Positions 33,660 through 45,480 of a DNA stretch of 64,000 nucleotides are shown in pieces. The stretch is from Stenopsyche tienmushanensis. Lineage: Eukaryota; Arthropoda; Insecta; Trichoptera; Stenopsychidae. A program made the translations under genes and the position numbers. The notes under the pieces are model-generated. The model was not told where the DNA came from. It made no database searches and was given only the letters and a program-made list of their open reading frames with translations. The stretch lies in the NCBI GenBank assembly GCA_008973525.1, contig WACJ01000184.1, forward strand, positions 558,001 to 622,000, written 5' to 3'. Positions within the stretch are counted from its first letter, which is position 1. Every line of letters begins with the position of its first letter.

Positions 33660-36230
33660 ACAATCCCTTGGCTGAAACTTTGACTGAGCCGTGCAAAGTG
33701 CCCTCGTCCTCAAATCATATTTGCACGCATATCGAAGATGTTACACCATTTCAAAATACTAACTCTTCGATAAACACATGTCAGAATCAATCAAATATGT
33801 GCCATTATAGTCATCGAAATGGAGCGTGTCGACTATGCTGAGAAAATGCTTGGCTGAAAATAGTACTCCCAAAGAACGAGTTTCTGGGAAGTCACATTTT
33901 GCAATGAATGAATGATTGTTTTCATCTGCAAAGTTCAATGCTTAAAAGAGATGAATTTCCGATGAATCAGCTGTGAGGATTGAATTTTAAATTTCTTGGA
34001 TTTTTCGCAGAAGCACTACGGCAAGTATGATCGTGGATAAATTGTGATAGATAGGCGACAGATGGTGGTGTGGTTAACTTGAAACGTTGTAAATTATGTA
34101 AGTGATTCCATGAAGATGTTAGGAAAATATTTAGTCTTAAAACAACACGTTTTGTTACATTCAAAAGAAATAATAAATATTATTTAAATCTAATGTATCG
34201 ATACTGTGAAAATGGTTTTGTTTATGGGTGTTTCTTGAATGAATTTTCGATTTGTTTTTATTACACTAACCATTCGCTCTGTTAAAATCTCCCACATGTT
34301 TGTTATTGATACTGAAAGATGCTTGTAACGTGCTTTAAAATCACTATTTTTTGACATTTAATAGTATATTTTAATGAATAAACACAACTATTAAATCCAA
34401 AACTATAAGTATGAATACAATGAATATCCACGATATATGAACGATATTTGTAGCTTAAATTATGACCCTATAGCTTAAAGTATTTAATTAATACAGTGTT
34501 TTCCATTTTTTGTTGAATTGAACCAATAAATATTGAAATATCTTAAATAGTAATTGCATTGTTATTATGATTTTGGCCAAATATTTAGATCCTTTTTCTG
34601 TAGAAAGAATATTTTCGAATAATTTGTGATTTTTTTTGATATTGTTTGTATTAAAGATAATAGTAAATCATATCGCAAATCAGTTTTATTCAAATTTCTG
34701 TAAATAAAAATGAGACGATTATTCAAATATTCGCAAAAATAAATAGAAAGCTAAAATATTATTAAAAATGTATAACTTACTTATCCTACATCTTACGTAT
34801 TTATAATATAATCCTACCCTAATATATACGAGGCTAATCACTTGTCAGTCTATAAATAAAATATTAAGAAACCTAGACGATGGCTAAGTCTATATTGGGC
34901 TATTCATAAAGTAACACATTTATCAATTTTTTTTCAATATAAATCCACATTTATTTTTATAGAAATATATTAACGAAGTCCCATGATAAAATGGACTATT
35001 TTTATATGCTTATAGAAAGGACGTAAATACAAAAAACAGTACAGTATAAATAAGATAGCTTATTTGATTCCATGTGAAAATGTTAAATATAGGCGCTAAA
35101 TAATAAAAATATTCGAATCGTATATTATCTCTGATTGTACATAATATCATGAACAAGTGTGGGTATATTTTCTTGAAGATTCATGATTTTCAAGGCTACA
35201 GTTCTCGGCATAGCAGTTAAAAATATTTGATTTTAATTCCATGTATTATTGGTTTGTATGAAAAATACAGGAAACTAGAATGGAAACAATACTATTTCTT
35301 AGAAGCATATAAACACCATGCTGCTCTCCAGTAAAATATTTGTATCATTTATATGCTGCTTTTTTAAATAGAAATTGAATCAGTTTGATAGATTTGATCC
35401 AAATAAATGTATGAAGAACTATTATAACAGATCATCTGATATGACTCGTGGAAATCTCAAAAACTCCATATATATTAAGTAGAAAAACTTGCTTAAATAT
35501 ACTTTTTGATCTAATAAATAAATAAAAGCATTGATATTGTGTCATATTAGTATTCTTTCAGATCAGTAGAAGGAAAAAAATGTATATTTTCGATAGTATA
35601 GTGATCGAAGCTGTTGTTAAAAGATGATGACATTAGGCGATTTGATTTCATCAGAAAACCTTTTCCTCTCATCAGGCAACCATTAGGAAGCCACGGTCGA
35701 AGACCAGCTGTGGAATCTACACCTAGGGCATAAAAGAAGAGGTTTTCAATTCCATTTGAAATATTACGTTTTTAGTTGCTCAACAATAACATGTTGGAAT
35801 GCATTAATATCGTTAGTAAATTTCAAACACTTTTTAAAATTATTGAACAACTATCGTGAGTATAAATTTATTTATGCTTTATACGTGTGCATCTTAATAA
35901 AATGAAAAATATGATAATTAATTATTCCAGAACAGTTGCTCTAATGTTTCAAAAAATAAATGCAATCATAATAGCTCTAAATAATTGTAATTGAGACTGG
36001 AGTAAAAAAATGTCATTGAAGTTAAGGGTTAATGAAAGATGAAATTTTTGATATTGCGACCAAGAGATTAAATATATTTTATTTTCAGAATACAATGCAT
36101 ATACAAGATATACAAACAACCCCCGTTTATCATAGAGGATATATTCTGGCATCTCCATACATTAATTATGAAGATAAATGATGTTTAGCCCCTAAAAGAG
36201 TACTATCCCAGGGCCTGGGACCCCCCCTCC
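33660..36230. other. No recognisable gene
   Basis: Very AT-rich. ORFs at 33967-34164 and 35949-36158 (-) show no family resemblance. Confidence 0.5.
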
Positions 36231-36235
36231 ACTAT

Positions 36236-36470
36236 TCAAAAAGAGCACTCCAATACATTGGGCTCGGAGACAGAGACGGAGAGCTTCCCCGCATACATCA
36301 CACGATTGTATAGATCGTTGGCTAAAATTTATCAACTATTAATGATTTAGATTTCGAGTGTGTTATTTGTTTACGCAAAGAAATGACCGAATATTATGTG
36401 TTATCGACAGTGTTTATTTATTTAATTGCTTGCTGTTCGTTGCTGCTTGTTGAATGAGTCTTTGTCTAAT
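36236..36470 (-). repeat. Dispersed repeat family 1, copy 2
   Basis: The reverse complement reads GATAACACATAATATTCGGT, CATTTCTTTGCGTAAAC and the TCTCCGTCTCTGTCTCCGAG block, matching the copies at 10 kb and 51.4 kb. Its upstream edge merges with a Tigger-like coding frame (36414-36617), as at 9945. Confidence 0.65.
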
Positions 36471-36617
36471 TATCATTTCCTTTTTTACATCGACAACAAT
36501 ATCTCTGAAAATCTTCTTCCAAACGCTTTTCATACAGGACTGGCTAACTTCATTCCACGCTTCGTCGATGTTTCTGATAGCTTTCATATTATTAAATTGC
36601 TTCCACCGAAATAGCAT
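36414..36617 (-). pseudogene. Tigger-like transposase C-terminal fragment
   Basis: The minus strand from an ATG at 36617 codes a 67-residue frame with FNNMKAIRNIDEAWNEVSQS and CMKSVWKKIF, the I..I..AW..V..S.M..VWKK pattern found after the DDE domain of Tigger/jerky-like transposases. It ends LNK-stop where dispersed repeat 1 begins. The catalytic domain is missing upstream, so it is a remnant. Confidence 0.6.
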
Positions 36618-36619
36618 GC

Positions 36620-37600
36620 TATTTTATTCTTAATTTCCGATGATTTGTACGTCAACGCAACTAAAATTCCGAAAAAATAATGAAAGATCGTATTATAAAG
36701 AATCTGCACTCGATGGGGTATCAATATTATATTTAAAAAAGATCGACTAAATATCATGATTTTTTGATATTTTGGTTTCAAATTATTTTAATAGTGTCCG
36801 TCTTTGATCTGGATAATGGAGTTTTTGCCTGGGGAAGACAATATTTTTATATAAAATCGCCTGTAAAGTGGTTAATAAACTTTTTCATTGTATTCAGGTG
36901 ATTTAAAATATTAATGATCATTCTAATTAGTATCTGTTAAAATAACATTTCGTGAACCTTCATAGAGAATCATAATATTATGTTTGAAATTCGCGCTTAT
37001 TTATAATGGTCAGTTTATGAAGTTGAGCGAGTGATTGTTAGACATACACGACGATTAGCTACAATTGTTGATATAATTATGAGATGTTGCGAAATATTGA
37101 GCAGGCCTGGCCTCAGTCTCGGTGCATAAGGAAAGAAGGTGTATTTATACGAAGAAGCGCAATAGTCTAGTTCCACTGACCCAAATGCTGATATCGTAAC
37201 TGGCACTTTCTTCTGTTTGCTTTATCCAGCAGCAGCGAGATGTGTCATCATCGGCGACCTCGAAGCAACGTTTTGACGGCCCTGGAAACATCTGTAGGGA
37301 CGCCCATCGAGGAAAGGGCGAAGAAACCGATACTTTAATACGGCCGACAGTAGATAGACACCTCAACGAGATTCAAGGAAAACTCTGAAAGCAGCTGCAG
37401 CTCGTCTCAGTTTTGATATCGATGAGCGAAGGGCACTCAATAAAGTACATGTCTACAAGTAACCGAAATTTTGAACCCAATTCTACAAAGCTAATTTTTG
37501 CTTCTTTCGGTGTTTATACAATGTGTATCAGGAAAGTTACAGTTTATCAAGCATCCAATGTTATGGCATTGAAACCTGAATAATTTCACATACCGGGACT
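36620..37600. other. No recognisable gene; GC-richer patch at 37,145-37,366
   Basis: A 73-codon minus-strand frame lies in the patch at 37145-37366 that has more GC than its surroundings (ADDDTSRCCWIKQTEESASY). It resembles nothing I can name with confidence. It may be a piece of a retroelement ORF. Confidence 0.35.
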
Positions 37601-37962
37601 AAATTTACAAAGCTACTTTTTTGTCTACAAGTTGTTTACGTTAATAATTGTTTCGGTAGACGTGGCTGAAGTCATAGTGCGGGAAAATGATTCAAGTATT
37701 GCAACTTTCAAAGAATTGTAATACTAAGTACATATAATATTTATTATAAGCAGCTACAACATAATTTCAGTCATATAGTTATAAAACATTTATATAATAT
37801 TTATTTACAGGTCTCAAAAATTGTTGTAAATGTCGGTAATAACATCATCACGGTAGATTGTCGTTTTGTTTACTTACAATATCAAAACAATAAAATTAGA
37901 AAGAATCAGCTTTGCAGGAATAATTATACAAATAATTTTGCTGCCTCCCGCACTATAATGTT
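37600..37962 (+). repeat. Dispersed repeat family 2, copy at 37.6 kb
   Basis: It is similar over its length to 45640-46041 in the same orientation: TTGTCTACAAGTTGTTTACG, then AGACGTGGCTGAAG, AAGTACATATAATATTTATT, ATAAGCAGCTACAACAT, and GTTTTGTTTACTTACAATAT. A partial inverted copy lies at 9680-9812. No protein or terminal inverted repeat was found, so the class is unknown. Confidence 0.75.
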
Positions 37963-38261
37963 CTTGATATAATTTACGGAGGTCAGATGATAAATAACTC
38001 TTAAATTATGTCACGAGCTAAGAGGTAACAACATATATTGAAGATAACAAGTTCTAATAAGAATTCTTTGAATCTAAAGAAAGCAGCTTTTCATTTATAC
38101 TTGACATTTTGTTTACACATAGATCATATTCTCTTTTGTTACGAAAAAATATGATTTTTCCACTCATCCAAGGCTTTTATTCCCACTTCAGATGTGTTTT
38201 TTAAATGTGCTTGTAAATACTATTTTTTGAGTTCCATATAAAATGTTTGAATTTTAGCCCT

Positions 38262-38592
38262 TTGAGTAGTGAGCTAATTTTAAATCATCATAAACATAAA
38301 CGCTATATTTGTATGTCCGCCATTTATCATCCGTAAAGATCTACTTATCTGTCAGGACCATCGCAGCTTGTATAAATTTTGTACATAAATAAATAAACAC
38401 TGTCCAAAGCACACAATATTCGGTCATTTCTTCAAGTAAACATAAACAATACATTTGAAATCGATTAATTGTATTATTCATATATTATTAGTCGATACAT
38501 TTGGGTCTCTGTCTCCTTTTCACAATATCCGACTTCATGTATTTTTTTCTGAATCACTGAAATTCGGACACAAATATGTGTTTTACCTCCTG
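38262..38592 (+). repeat. Dispersed repeat family 1, copy 3
   Basis: It has the longer form of the family: GAGTAGTGAGCTAATTTTAA, TGTATGTCCGCCATTTATC, TCTGTCAGGACCATCGCAGC, TTGTATAAATTTTGTACA, AATAAATAAACACTGTC, ACACAATATTCGGTCATTTC. Similarity stops at CCTCCT (38592), just where the msps-like sequence begins, whereas the copies at 10.25 and 51.57 kb run on. Confidence 0.7.
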
Positions 38593-38600
38593 TTTGTCAG

Positions 38601-38748
38601 AGATAATTCAGTAAGAGATGCTGCTCTTAATTGTGTTGTACGAGCATATTACTTGGAAGGAGATAAAGTCTATAAAATGGTCGGCCAGATATCTGATAAA
38701 GATCACTCTCTTTTCGAGGACCATCTTATTGACAGAAGGGTTAATAAA
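38601..38748 (+). pseudogene. msps: Orphan exon-like fragment of msps/XMAP215 (TOG protein)
   Basis: The plus strand codes RDNSVRDAALNCVVRAYYLE followed by GDKVYKMVGQISDKDHSLFE, which I recognise as part of a TOG (HEAT-repeat) array of the microtubule polymerase mini spindles/XMAP215/CKAP5. The family reads DRDNSVRNAALN...GD.V.K.IG..S.KD.S.LEER. It is preceded by a pyrimidine-rich tract and CAG at 38598-38600, so it looks like a 3' splice site and exon start. Downstream of SLFE the match to the family decays (DHLIDRRVNK instead of ERIKRA), with no strong donor, only AGG/GTTAAT near 38739. No neighbouring msps exon was recognised within the window. It is either a true exon in a gene with very long introns or, more likely, a captured or decayed fragment. 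Confidence 0.55.
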
Positions 38749-38799
38749 CATTGTTTCGTAGATGCTGAAGGACTTAATAAAGTATATTGAATTCATCCC

Positions 38800-40262
38800 A
38801 TCCTCTTTGTTTAGATTAAAATTTAACCACAAATCTTAGATGATAATTAAAAGACTTATAGCAAAAAATATTAAAATATTATATGATTGTAATATTGCAT
38901 GATTTTTTTGTAAAAATAGCTTTTCATTGGATGAAATACTAAATTGGACGACGAAAATTTATTATTGAACCAGCGAGTGACCAGAGCAATATCATCGGAT
39001 CATAAATTTAAAATCTGCGAATAAATATTTATTAATATGACAATGCATCAAAGAAATATTTCCAAAAATAAAATTCCAAAAATGAGTTACTCATTTCAGA
39101 CTTATTTTTTTTTACAAATTTAAAGGTCACCCATTGCTATTTGCAATGATCGATATATCCATCGACATTTGCACTACTGCAGCCTAATGGAATAACGATC
39201 CTCATAAATTCTGATGTTGTTTATCCTTACATATATTTGGTCTTTAAAATCATACCAAATCGATTCAGTTTAATTTTTCTTCTTAACAAGTTAATTTCCT
39301 TAATGGTATATTAATTTAATTTAATGTTAAAGTCTTCTTAAAGTTCATTGCTCTGAATATAAGTGTATCTTCAAGCAAATTTGATATAAAGTATTTGTTT
39401 TGCGATCTCCTCCTATATATATATGCCTTTTGTGGTTTTTGTTAATGAAATCGCAAGATATTGACTTTAAAACTTTGTAGTATAAATCAAAAAGATAAGA
39501 TAATGAAAAATAATATTAAAGATTGAAGATGTTAATACAAGTTTTGGGTCGAAATTGCCTCAGTGTTTTTTTTAATGATATATTCAGCATCAGGGCATGA
39601 ATAAACACAATAGATAAGGAAAATAGACGGAGCAGATGGTGTATTTCAAAGAAATGTTATAGTGTGATAATATATAAATCGTGTATGTCATAAGTTCATT
39701 ACAGCCTAATTAAACGTGAGTGTTTCGCTTGACCACAAACTAGCATGTATTGATGGGGTTGCAACCCTTTGATTAGCTCACCCGCACCCAAACGTGATCA
39801 TGTGTGCAGCTAAATTAGAGCTTCTATTATGACGCATGAATAGTTGACAAATACGTGCAGCAAATTAAATTTACGCGGACGTAAAATAGAGCTTTCTAAA
39901 GCAGAACTCGTGCTTTCATCAGTGACCTTTAAAGCAACTGCAAATTTATATTTGTGGCATTCTGAAAATATAACTAAAAAATATTAATAAAACACACGAA
40001 GTCTTTTTTGGAGCTATTTCGTATGAAGAAATGAATTTATTTTTGAGTTTGATGTATATGACTATGTATTTGATTTTCATACTCTTTGACGTGCTTTGAT
40101 AATTGAGATCCAGCATATATAATGTGTTTTTAAAAATGTGTAAAGGGTAAAACGATATACTTGTGTCATTTTAAACTTACGTTTTTGACCTCGTTTTGTA
40201 GAGCCTTGAAATTTTTCAATATAAATAAAAATATATAACTATAAGAGAAGCATTTATGCCTA
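38800..40262. other. No recognisable gene
   Basis: AT-rich interval with no ORF of note and no identified repeat. Confidence 0.5.
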
Positions 40263-40720
40263 TATACAGGGTGTTTGGCACATGGACCGATACATTTTTT
40301 TCAAGGGTTAGGTACGTTTCACACAAAGGCCCTATGTCCTAAGTATCAGGGTTGTCGAAATAGATTTTTTTTTCAACATTTTCAACAAATATCCAAAATT
40401 TCCAACCTATTCCAATGATATGCTACATGTCATACAAATCATTCAATAAGTTAGAAGAGAACTTGAAGAGGTACCAGTTTGCCAGGATCAAGTTTGAGAA
40501 AATACTTTTGCACGTACGACACATTTTCCTTATTTCAACTATAGATGTCTGAAGTAATATTTCCTCTAATTTTTGCAAAGACGACGCTTATTCCTTAAAT
40601 TAGAATTTTTTTTGTTGGCACCTTTGTCGTGTGAATTAATTATTTTGGCTGCTCTATTCCGTGGTTCGCATTGTTTCCAGACCTGACACCAATGGATTTC
40701 TTCGTGGATCGGTGTTTTGG
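40263..40720 (+). mobile_element. Transposon relic with SPDLTPLD motif, copy b
   Basis: It starts TATACAGGGTGTTTGGCACA. The body from 40400 to 40715 is the reverse complement of 44430-45130, and near its right edge the plus strand codes PWFALFPDLTPMDFFV, the last catalytic region of an IS630/Tc1-mariner-type transposase (family form RSPDLTPLDFFLWG). The orientation inside is opposite to that of copy c relative to the shared end, so the copy is rearranged. It abuts a mariner relic at about 40735. Confidence 0.6.
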
Positions 40721-40734
40721 AATGCGTACAGTAT

Positions 40735-41920
40735 TTTGTTATCGATTACCATGAGAAAGGATTTGATGGTTATCAATAGCGAATATTATATGGCGTAATT
40801 AGTGCATTTGATGCAAGAAATTGCGAAAAAACCACCCCAAATGAAGAAGAACAAATTCTCTTTCACCAAGACACTCCACCATCCCAACAATGACAAAATT
40901 GCACTTGGAATTGTTTTCCTAATAACCATATTCTCCGGATCTGGCACCCACCAACTTCTGTCTGTTTGCTGAACAAAAAAGGAATACTCCAGGGAAATAA
41001 ATTTAACTCCGACGAAGAAGAGATTGCCGAAATTCAAGTCTATTTTTTTAATGTAGGCCTCCCACATGAGTCTTCATCTCTTTCGATCTTCCGCTTTCTA
41101 CATCCAGTTTCCTCCTGCTATTCTTCTGATCTGCTCTTGGTCTTCATTTCAACACTTTTCTTCCCCATCGACCGTCATCTCTTCGGCAGAAGTCTCATTG
41201 CCACTTAAATGTACCAATTTTTTTAGCAGCGTTCACTACTCGAGTTCTTCTTCGGATATACTCGTGTCTGATTTTATCTTTTAAAGATACTCCGAGGCCT
41301 ACTGTTAGGTTTCACGTCACACTGGAAGGATACATTGGTTAAATACCTCAGTTTTAAGTACTGTGGAATTTTCGCTTTAAAAATATACTTAAGTTTTCCA
41401 AATGCTGTCCATCCCAGTTATATACGTCTGTCCATTTCTTTATAGAAATTCGGGCGTCCTAGTTGTATTATTTTTCCCAGATACGTGTATTCATTTAAAA
41501 CCTCAATTTGAGTTCCCCAATGGATATAGATATCGTCCCAAGGGTCTGAGAATTGTGACTATTTATCATGGCTTTGGTTTTATCCATGTTCATTTTCAGA
41601 CCAAATTTGCTTGACGCTTCATTTAGGTTGTAGAGCATTTCCCGGAGCTTTTCAGGTGATTCGGCTACTAATACTATATCATCTACAAAACCGAGATGTG
41701 AAATGTTCTCTCCGTTTATGTTTATTCCACATTTTTTCCAAGATATCACCTTAAACACATCAAAGCGTTTATTATAGATATAATATTGCCCTACCTGACA
41801 CTTTTTCTTGTATTTATACTATTTATTTGTCATGGAGCTGGACGATCATCATTGAAGTCTATATTGAGCGTTGTAGTGACTCTAAAGCTACGAGAAGTAT
41901 TGGAATGAATGTATTACTCT
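40735..41920 (+). pseudogene. mariner transposase pseudogene, interrupted
   Basis: In order, the plus strand codes INSEYYMA (around 40770), EIAKKPPQMKKNK, LFHQDTPPS with the second catalytic aspartate (about 40859), SPDLAPTNFCLFAEQKR with the third (about 40930), and after a frameshift LQGNKFNSDEEEIAEIQVYF (about 40988-41047). After the RTE insertion, YEKYWNECITLE.DYVDE-stop (about 41880-41925) is the normal C-terminus. This matches the D34D mariner layout. Several stops and frameshifts and the missing DNA-binding domain make it inactive. Confidence 0.75.
41048..41830 (-). mobile_element. RTE-type non-LTR retrotransposon fragment (reverse transcriptase 3' part)
   Basis: The minus strand codes part of the reverse transcriptase palm with the FVDD form of the catalytic box (SHLGFVDDIVLVAESPEKLR, about 41700), then KFGLKMNMDKTKAM, and after a frameshift NEYTYLGKIIQLGRPNFYKE and MDRRI. 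Farther on come KDKIRHEYIRRRTRVVNAAK, RDDGRWGRKVLK and the last residues MWEAYIKK near 41048. This is the order of the endonuclease-reverse transcriptase of insect RTE elements. The 5' part (endonuclease and fingers) is missing and stops interrupt the frame. The second residue of the catalytic box is V instead of A. Confidence 0.75.
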
Positions 41921-41999
41921 TGAATGAGACTATGTTGATGAATAAAGTCGTTGTTTTATTAGTCATCCTACGAATTTATTGAGTGATCTGTTATTAGCA

Positions 42000-43640
42000 C
42001 AGAAGCATGTTGATAGCATTTTCAAATTAATTTACAATGATTATGCCGTCAGTATATTATAGATAGGACATTGTTTACAAGCGGAGGTTTGTTTGGGACA
42101 TTATCGCAATAAATTGGGATTCGGAGAATAGTTTTAGTGAAATTCCTCTGACACATTTGACCTGGAACATGATGAAATTCCATACAGCATGCAGTCATAT
42201 TTGAAACCGAACTCGCCTCGTCGAAAAAGGGTCAACGTTTAATTCCTAACATAAACACATTGAGATTCTTCCCGCGAACCAATATATACACCTTGTGTTT
42301 ATATCGTGTCATCTGGATATTTCTGCGCCGATGGAATCTGTTTCCATGCTATTAGGAACAAAATTGAAAATGCCAAATCAAGGTTATTTATTTTATCATA
42401 AATTTTTCGGGCAGGTCATGGCAAGGAGCCTATAAATTTTACAGCGCCATTACTCAATGCATAAGGACAGTTTCTGTCCTAAATATATTTATTGCCTGCG
42501 AAAAGTTTTATGTCATTGCTATAAGGAAGGTTGAACTATTTATAAGTACTGCATATAAAGGGGAGATTCAAAAAATTGTCTCGTAATAATGATGATATAA
42601 TTTGGTTAGCATTTATTTTCTTTGTATATCAAATAAGTAAATGAAAGACCGATGAAAAATGTTACGTGCTGGAAACTGTCTTAATATTTGCAAATACCCC
42701 AACAGAAAAAGCAGTCGAATTCATCGCATTTTTAATATCATTATCGGACGCATTGTAATGAGTCAATTTAATTGAAATTACTTTATTAATTCTATGAAAA
42801 ATCGATCATTTTTTAAAATTTTTAGATGATTTATTAGCATCTGCAACACATGCATTTATAATGCTTCTTTTACGTCATCGATCAATTTATTGATCAGCTA
42901 ATTTATTCATACTCAACAATAATAATTTTCCAATTTTTAACATCATCATAATGTTGATGTATTATGGTGACCTTTTTCATAGACAAAATTTTCAGAAATA
43001 TCATAACGATGGCTTTATTTACACTTTAAATGCTTTTTCCTCTCGAGACATCTTTAATTTGTCGTTAATTCATACTGCAGACGATTTAAAATCAAATATC
43101 ACTGTCTATAAAATTTCATCCAAAAATAGTCCCTAGGAGACTTCTAACAGCACGATGTGTTTTAATAAAGTATCAAAATTTCAATGTAAAGGTAGTCAAT
43201 TCCATGGATATTTTTGAGCATTCGTTGCGCAACACGGCGATGATGTCGTACATATCGAGGTTTCGGGGTCAATTTCAAAAGCAATAGTTCAGTCGAAATT
43301 GGATTTATTTTAACTCGAATCGACGGACACGTCTGAGGACATCCAACAAAATGCTCTGTGATAAGATTTGAAAGCAGGATAGACACAGAACATGTGTTCT
43401 TGGACAACAGTTGCGATATATCAATTTGTTGCAAACACACCTAGCCAAAACTCAGCAGATATCAACTAGTGGTCCGTGTATTTTTAACGAAACAATAAAA
43501 GAAAAATAGCCATATAAATCACGGATAATTTAAAATCTTCCTAAAATCATTTTTCAGGTTTCATACTCAAAAATTAAAATCAAATCTATACATATAGGTG
43601 CGGAGATCTGTGCTTCTATTGTAAAATATTATCTATAGTA
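42000..43640. other. No recognisable gene
   Basis: ORFs at 42951-43136 (+) and 43162-43440 (-, 92 codons, SVSILLSNLITEHFVGC) show no domain I can name. AT-rich otherwise. Confidence 0.45.
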
Positions 43641-43643
43641 TAT

Positions 43644-44230
43644 ATCATCATCATCATCATAGTGCAGCCACAAATAGTCCACTACAGAACTATAGCCCTC
43701 TTCAATATCCATTCACAGGAAAGGGTTACATCAATTTCATCTGTATCATACATTCATCTCCTCATTCGCTCGATATTGAAGATAGCATAACCTCTGAGCT
43801 TAATTAGAACGCTCACCCAGCGGGTCTCCTGAATGAACGTATTGATGAACACTTTCGCGATCATCTCGATAGGGAATGTGGAAGGTTTGTAAAGACTGAG
43901 TGGTTTTCTTTGTGAGACGGTGGAAAACTACTCTAGACGACCTTTTTTATTCTACTGGAAAGGGCTTTCTGGAATGCAAAGTTTTTATCGGGCCAGGGTG
44001 AAGATAGACGTGCATTTCGGATTCGCTCCTGCACCAACTTACCTGAGTGAATTCGAGATCGAGTTGTTTCCTATTTCAGGTTGACCGTCTCAGGTCGATG
44101 TGGAGCTCTTCATATGTCTCTCCTCAAGGCCGTCTATTTGATATTCTTCTTGTCCTTGTTCTGTTTCTAAAGCTTCTTGGCTCCGAACCGGTAAGGTTCA
44201 TCATGCTCCATACTGTTGGGTAGTGTCGAC
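43644..44230 (-). mobile_element. RTE-like retroelement 3' end with (GAT)n tail
   Basis: On the minus strand the element ends in a short GAT repeat (plus strand ATCATCATCATCATCAT at 43644-43660), preceded by AGTGGACTATTTGTGGCTGC, the GTCCACTGC-type end followed by (GAT)n that is usual for insect RTE and derived SINE families. The body up to about 44230 includes an open piece coding KNFAFQKALSSRIKKVV (about 43980) that recurs at 33.5 kb. No catalytic motif was seen, so the family call rests on the tail. Confidence 0.5.
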
Positions 44231-44364
44231 TATGTAAGAGATAGCGAGTGACAAGTAAGCCATGGTTTGTAAAAGTAGCAATGAATACTAGATAAACTGA
44301 GTACCAGCTTGCTGTTAAAAGAGTATTTAAATAAAAATAATATTCTCTAGGATATAATACATAG

Positions 44365-45235
44365 TATACAGGATGTTTTGCACATGGATCGAATTTTTTT
44401 TTTTTGGGGTGGACGTCCCCAGGCGTAGAAATCCAATGGTGTCAGGTTTGGAGACAGTGCGAACCACGGAATAGGGCCCCCAAAAGAATTAATTTACACG
44501 GTGGAGGTGCCCATAAAATAAATTCTAATTCAAGGAATAATGACAGAGGAAAGGCTACTTCAGACAACTACAGTTGAAATAAGGGAAATATGGCTTGAGT
44601 GCATACGAAGCAGAGATGGCCAAATTGAACAAATTTTGTAAATAAATTCAATAAAAACATAAGCATTTAACATCAAAAGTGTCAAAAGTATCAAATTTCT
44701 TTCCCTGGAGTATTCTTTTTTTGGTCAGCAAACAGATAGTAGTTGTTGGAGGGCAGATCCGGAGCGAAGAAATCCAGTGGTGTCAGGTCTGGAGACCGTG
44801 CGAGTCACGAAACAGGGCTGCCAAAATAATTAATATACACGGTTGAGGTGCCCAAAAAAGAAATCCTAATTCAAGGAATAAGCGCCGTCTTGGCAAAAAT
44901 GAAATAGGAAATGTTACTTCAGACAACTACAGTTAAATAAGGAAAAGGTTTAGTATGTGCATACGAAGCAGAGGTGGGAATTTAATAACCTTAAGCATAA
45001 AAAGTATTTTCTTAACCCTAACCCTGGAAAACTGGTACCTCTTCAAGTTGAACGACTTATTGAATGATTTGTATGAAATGTAGCATATCGTTGGAAAGGG
45101 TATAATCTAGAGAACTTTTTAAAACTAAACTAAGTTCAAAATAGTTGTTAGTTTTTTTGTTTAAAGAATTTAGAAGTTGACATTTCTTTTGTGTTTACAC
45201 ATTTTATGTGGATTTGGAAGCTTACAAGTAATTTT
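44365..45235 (-). mobile_element. Transposon relic with SPDLTPLDFF motif, copy c, with internal direct repeat
   Basis: It begins TATACAGGATGTTTTGCACA (44365). Two direct copies of a unit of about 150 bases lie at about 44425-44580 and 44768-44940. Each codes, on the minus strand, SPDLTPLDFF preceded by an FGSPVS..A-like stretch. The second continues APDLPSNNYYLFADQKKNTP, which resembles the same region of the mariner at 40.93 kb. The right part matches 15650-15837. Stops throughout. Confidence 0.6.
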
Positions 45236-45364
45236 CTTTAAGCCAATGACATAAAATAATGATTTATTTAGATCAAAAATATATATTGCAAAATACAAAA
45301 ATAATTATTTTATTTTATGCTATTACGACCACATATATAATTACAACAGGATTTATTTTGTTTC

Positions 45365-45480
45365 GTATAAACTAATTCTTTGGCAAAGCAATCCAGTGGT
45401 GTCAGATCTGAAGACCATTCGAGCCACGGAATAGAACACATCCCCAGACAACGAAATCCAGTGGTGTCAGGTCGAGTGGG
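45365..45480 (-). mobile_element. Further SPDLTPLD transposase 3' pieces
   Basis: CAATCCAGTGGTGTCAGATC and AATCCAGTGGTGTCAGGTC occur about 70 bases apart. Both are minus-strand versions of the PDLTPLD motif and continue the cluster that starts at 44365. Confidence 0.55.

Larger units (their letters stand above)
40735..41992 (+). mobile_element. mariner element relic, split by an RTE fragment
   Basis: Two blocks, 40735-41047 and about 41872-41992, together form the 3' half of a mariner element and end in TTTATTGAGTGATCTGTTA, the same terminal repeat as the miniature element at 21603. The middle, about 41048-41830, is a foreign RTE fragment on the opposite strand. The N-terminal half of the transposase and the left terminal repeat are missing. 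Confidence 0.7.

Noticed and set aside
38455..38600. N-terminal part of the 111-codon ORF as msps protein
   Set aside because: This part is repeat family 1 sequence shared with other loci. Only the codons from 38601 resemble msps.
40305..40320. GGGTTAGG as a telomere-type repeat
   Set aside because: It is a single occurrence, not tandem.
40786..41067. 93-codon minus-strand ORF as a gene
   Set aside because: Only its first residues (MWEAYIKK) are real, as the end of the RTE frame; the rest is antisense of the mariner transposase.
43644..43660. (ATC)n microsatellite as an independent feature
   Set aside because: It fits better as the simple-repeat tail of an RTE-like element on the minus strand.
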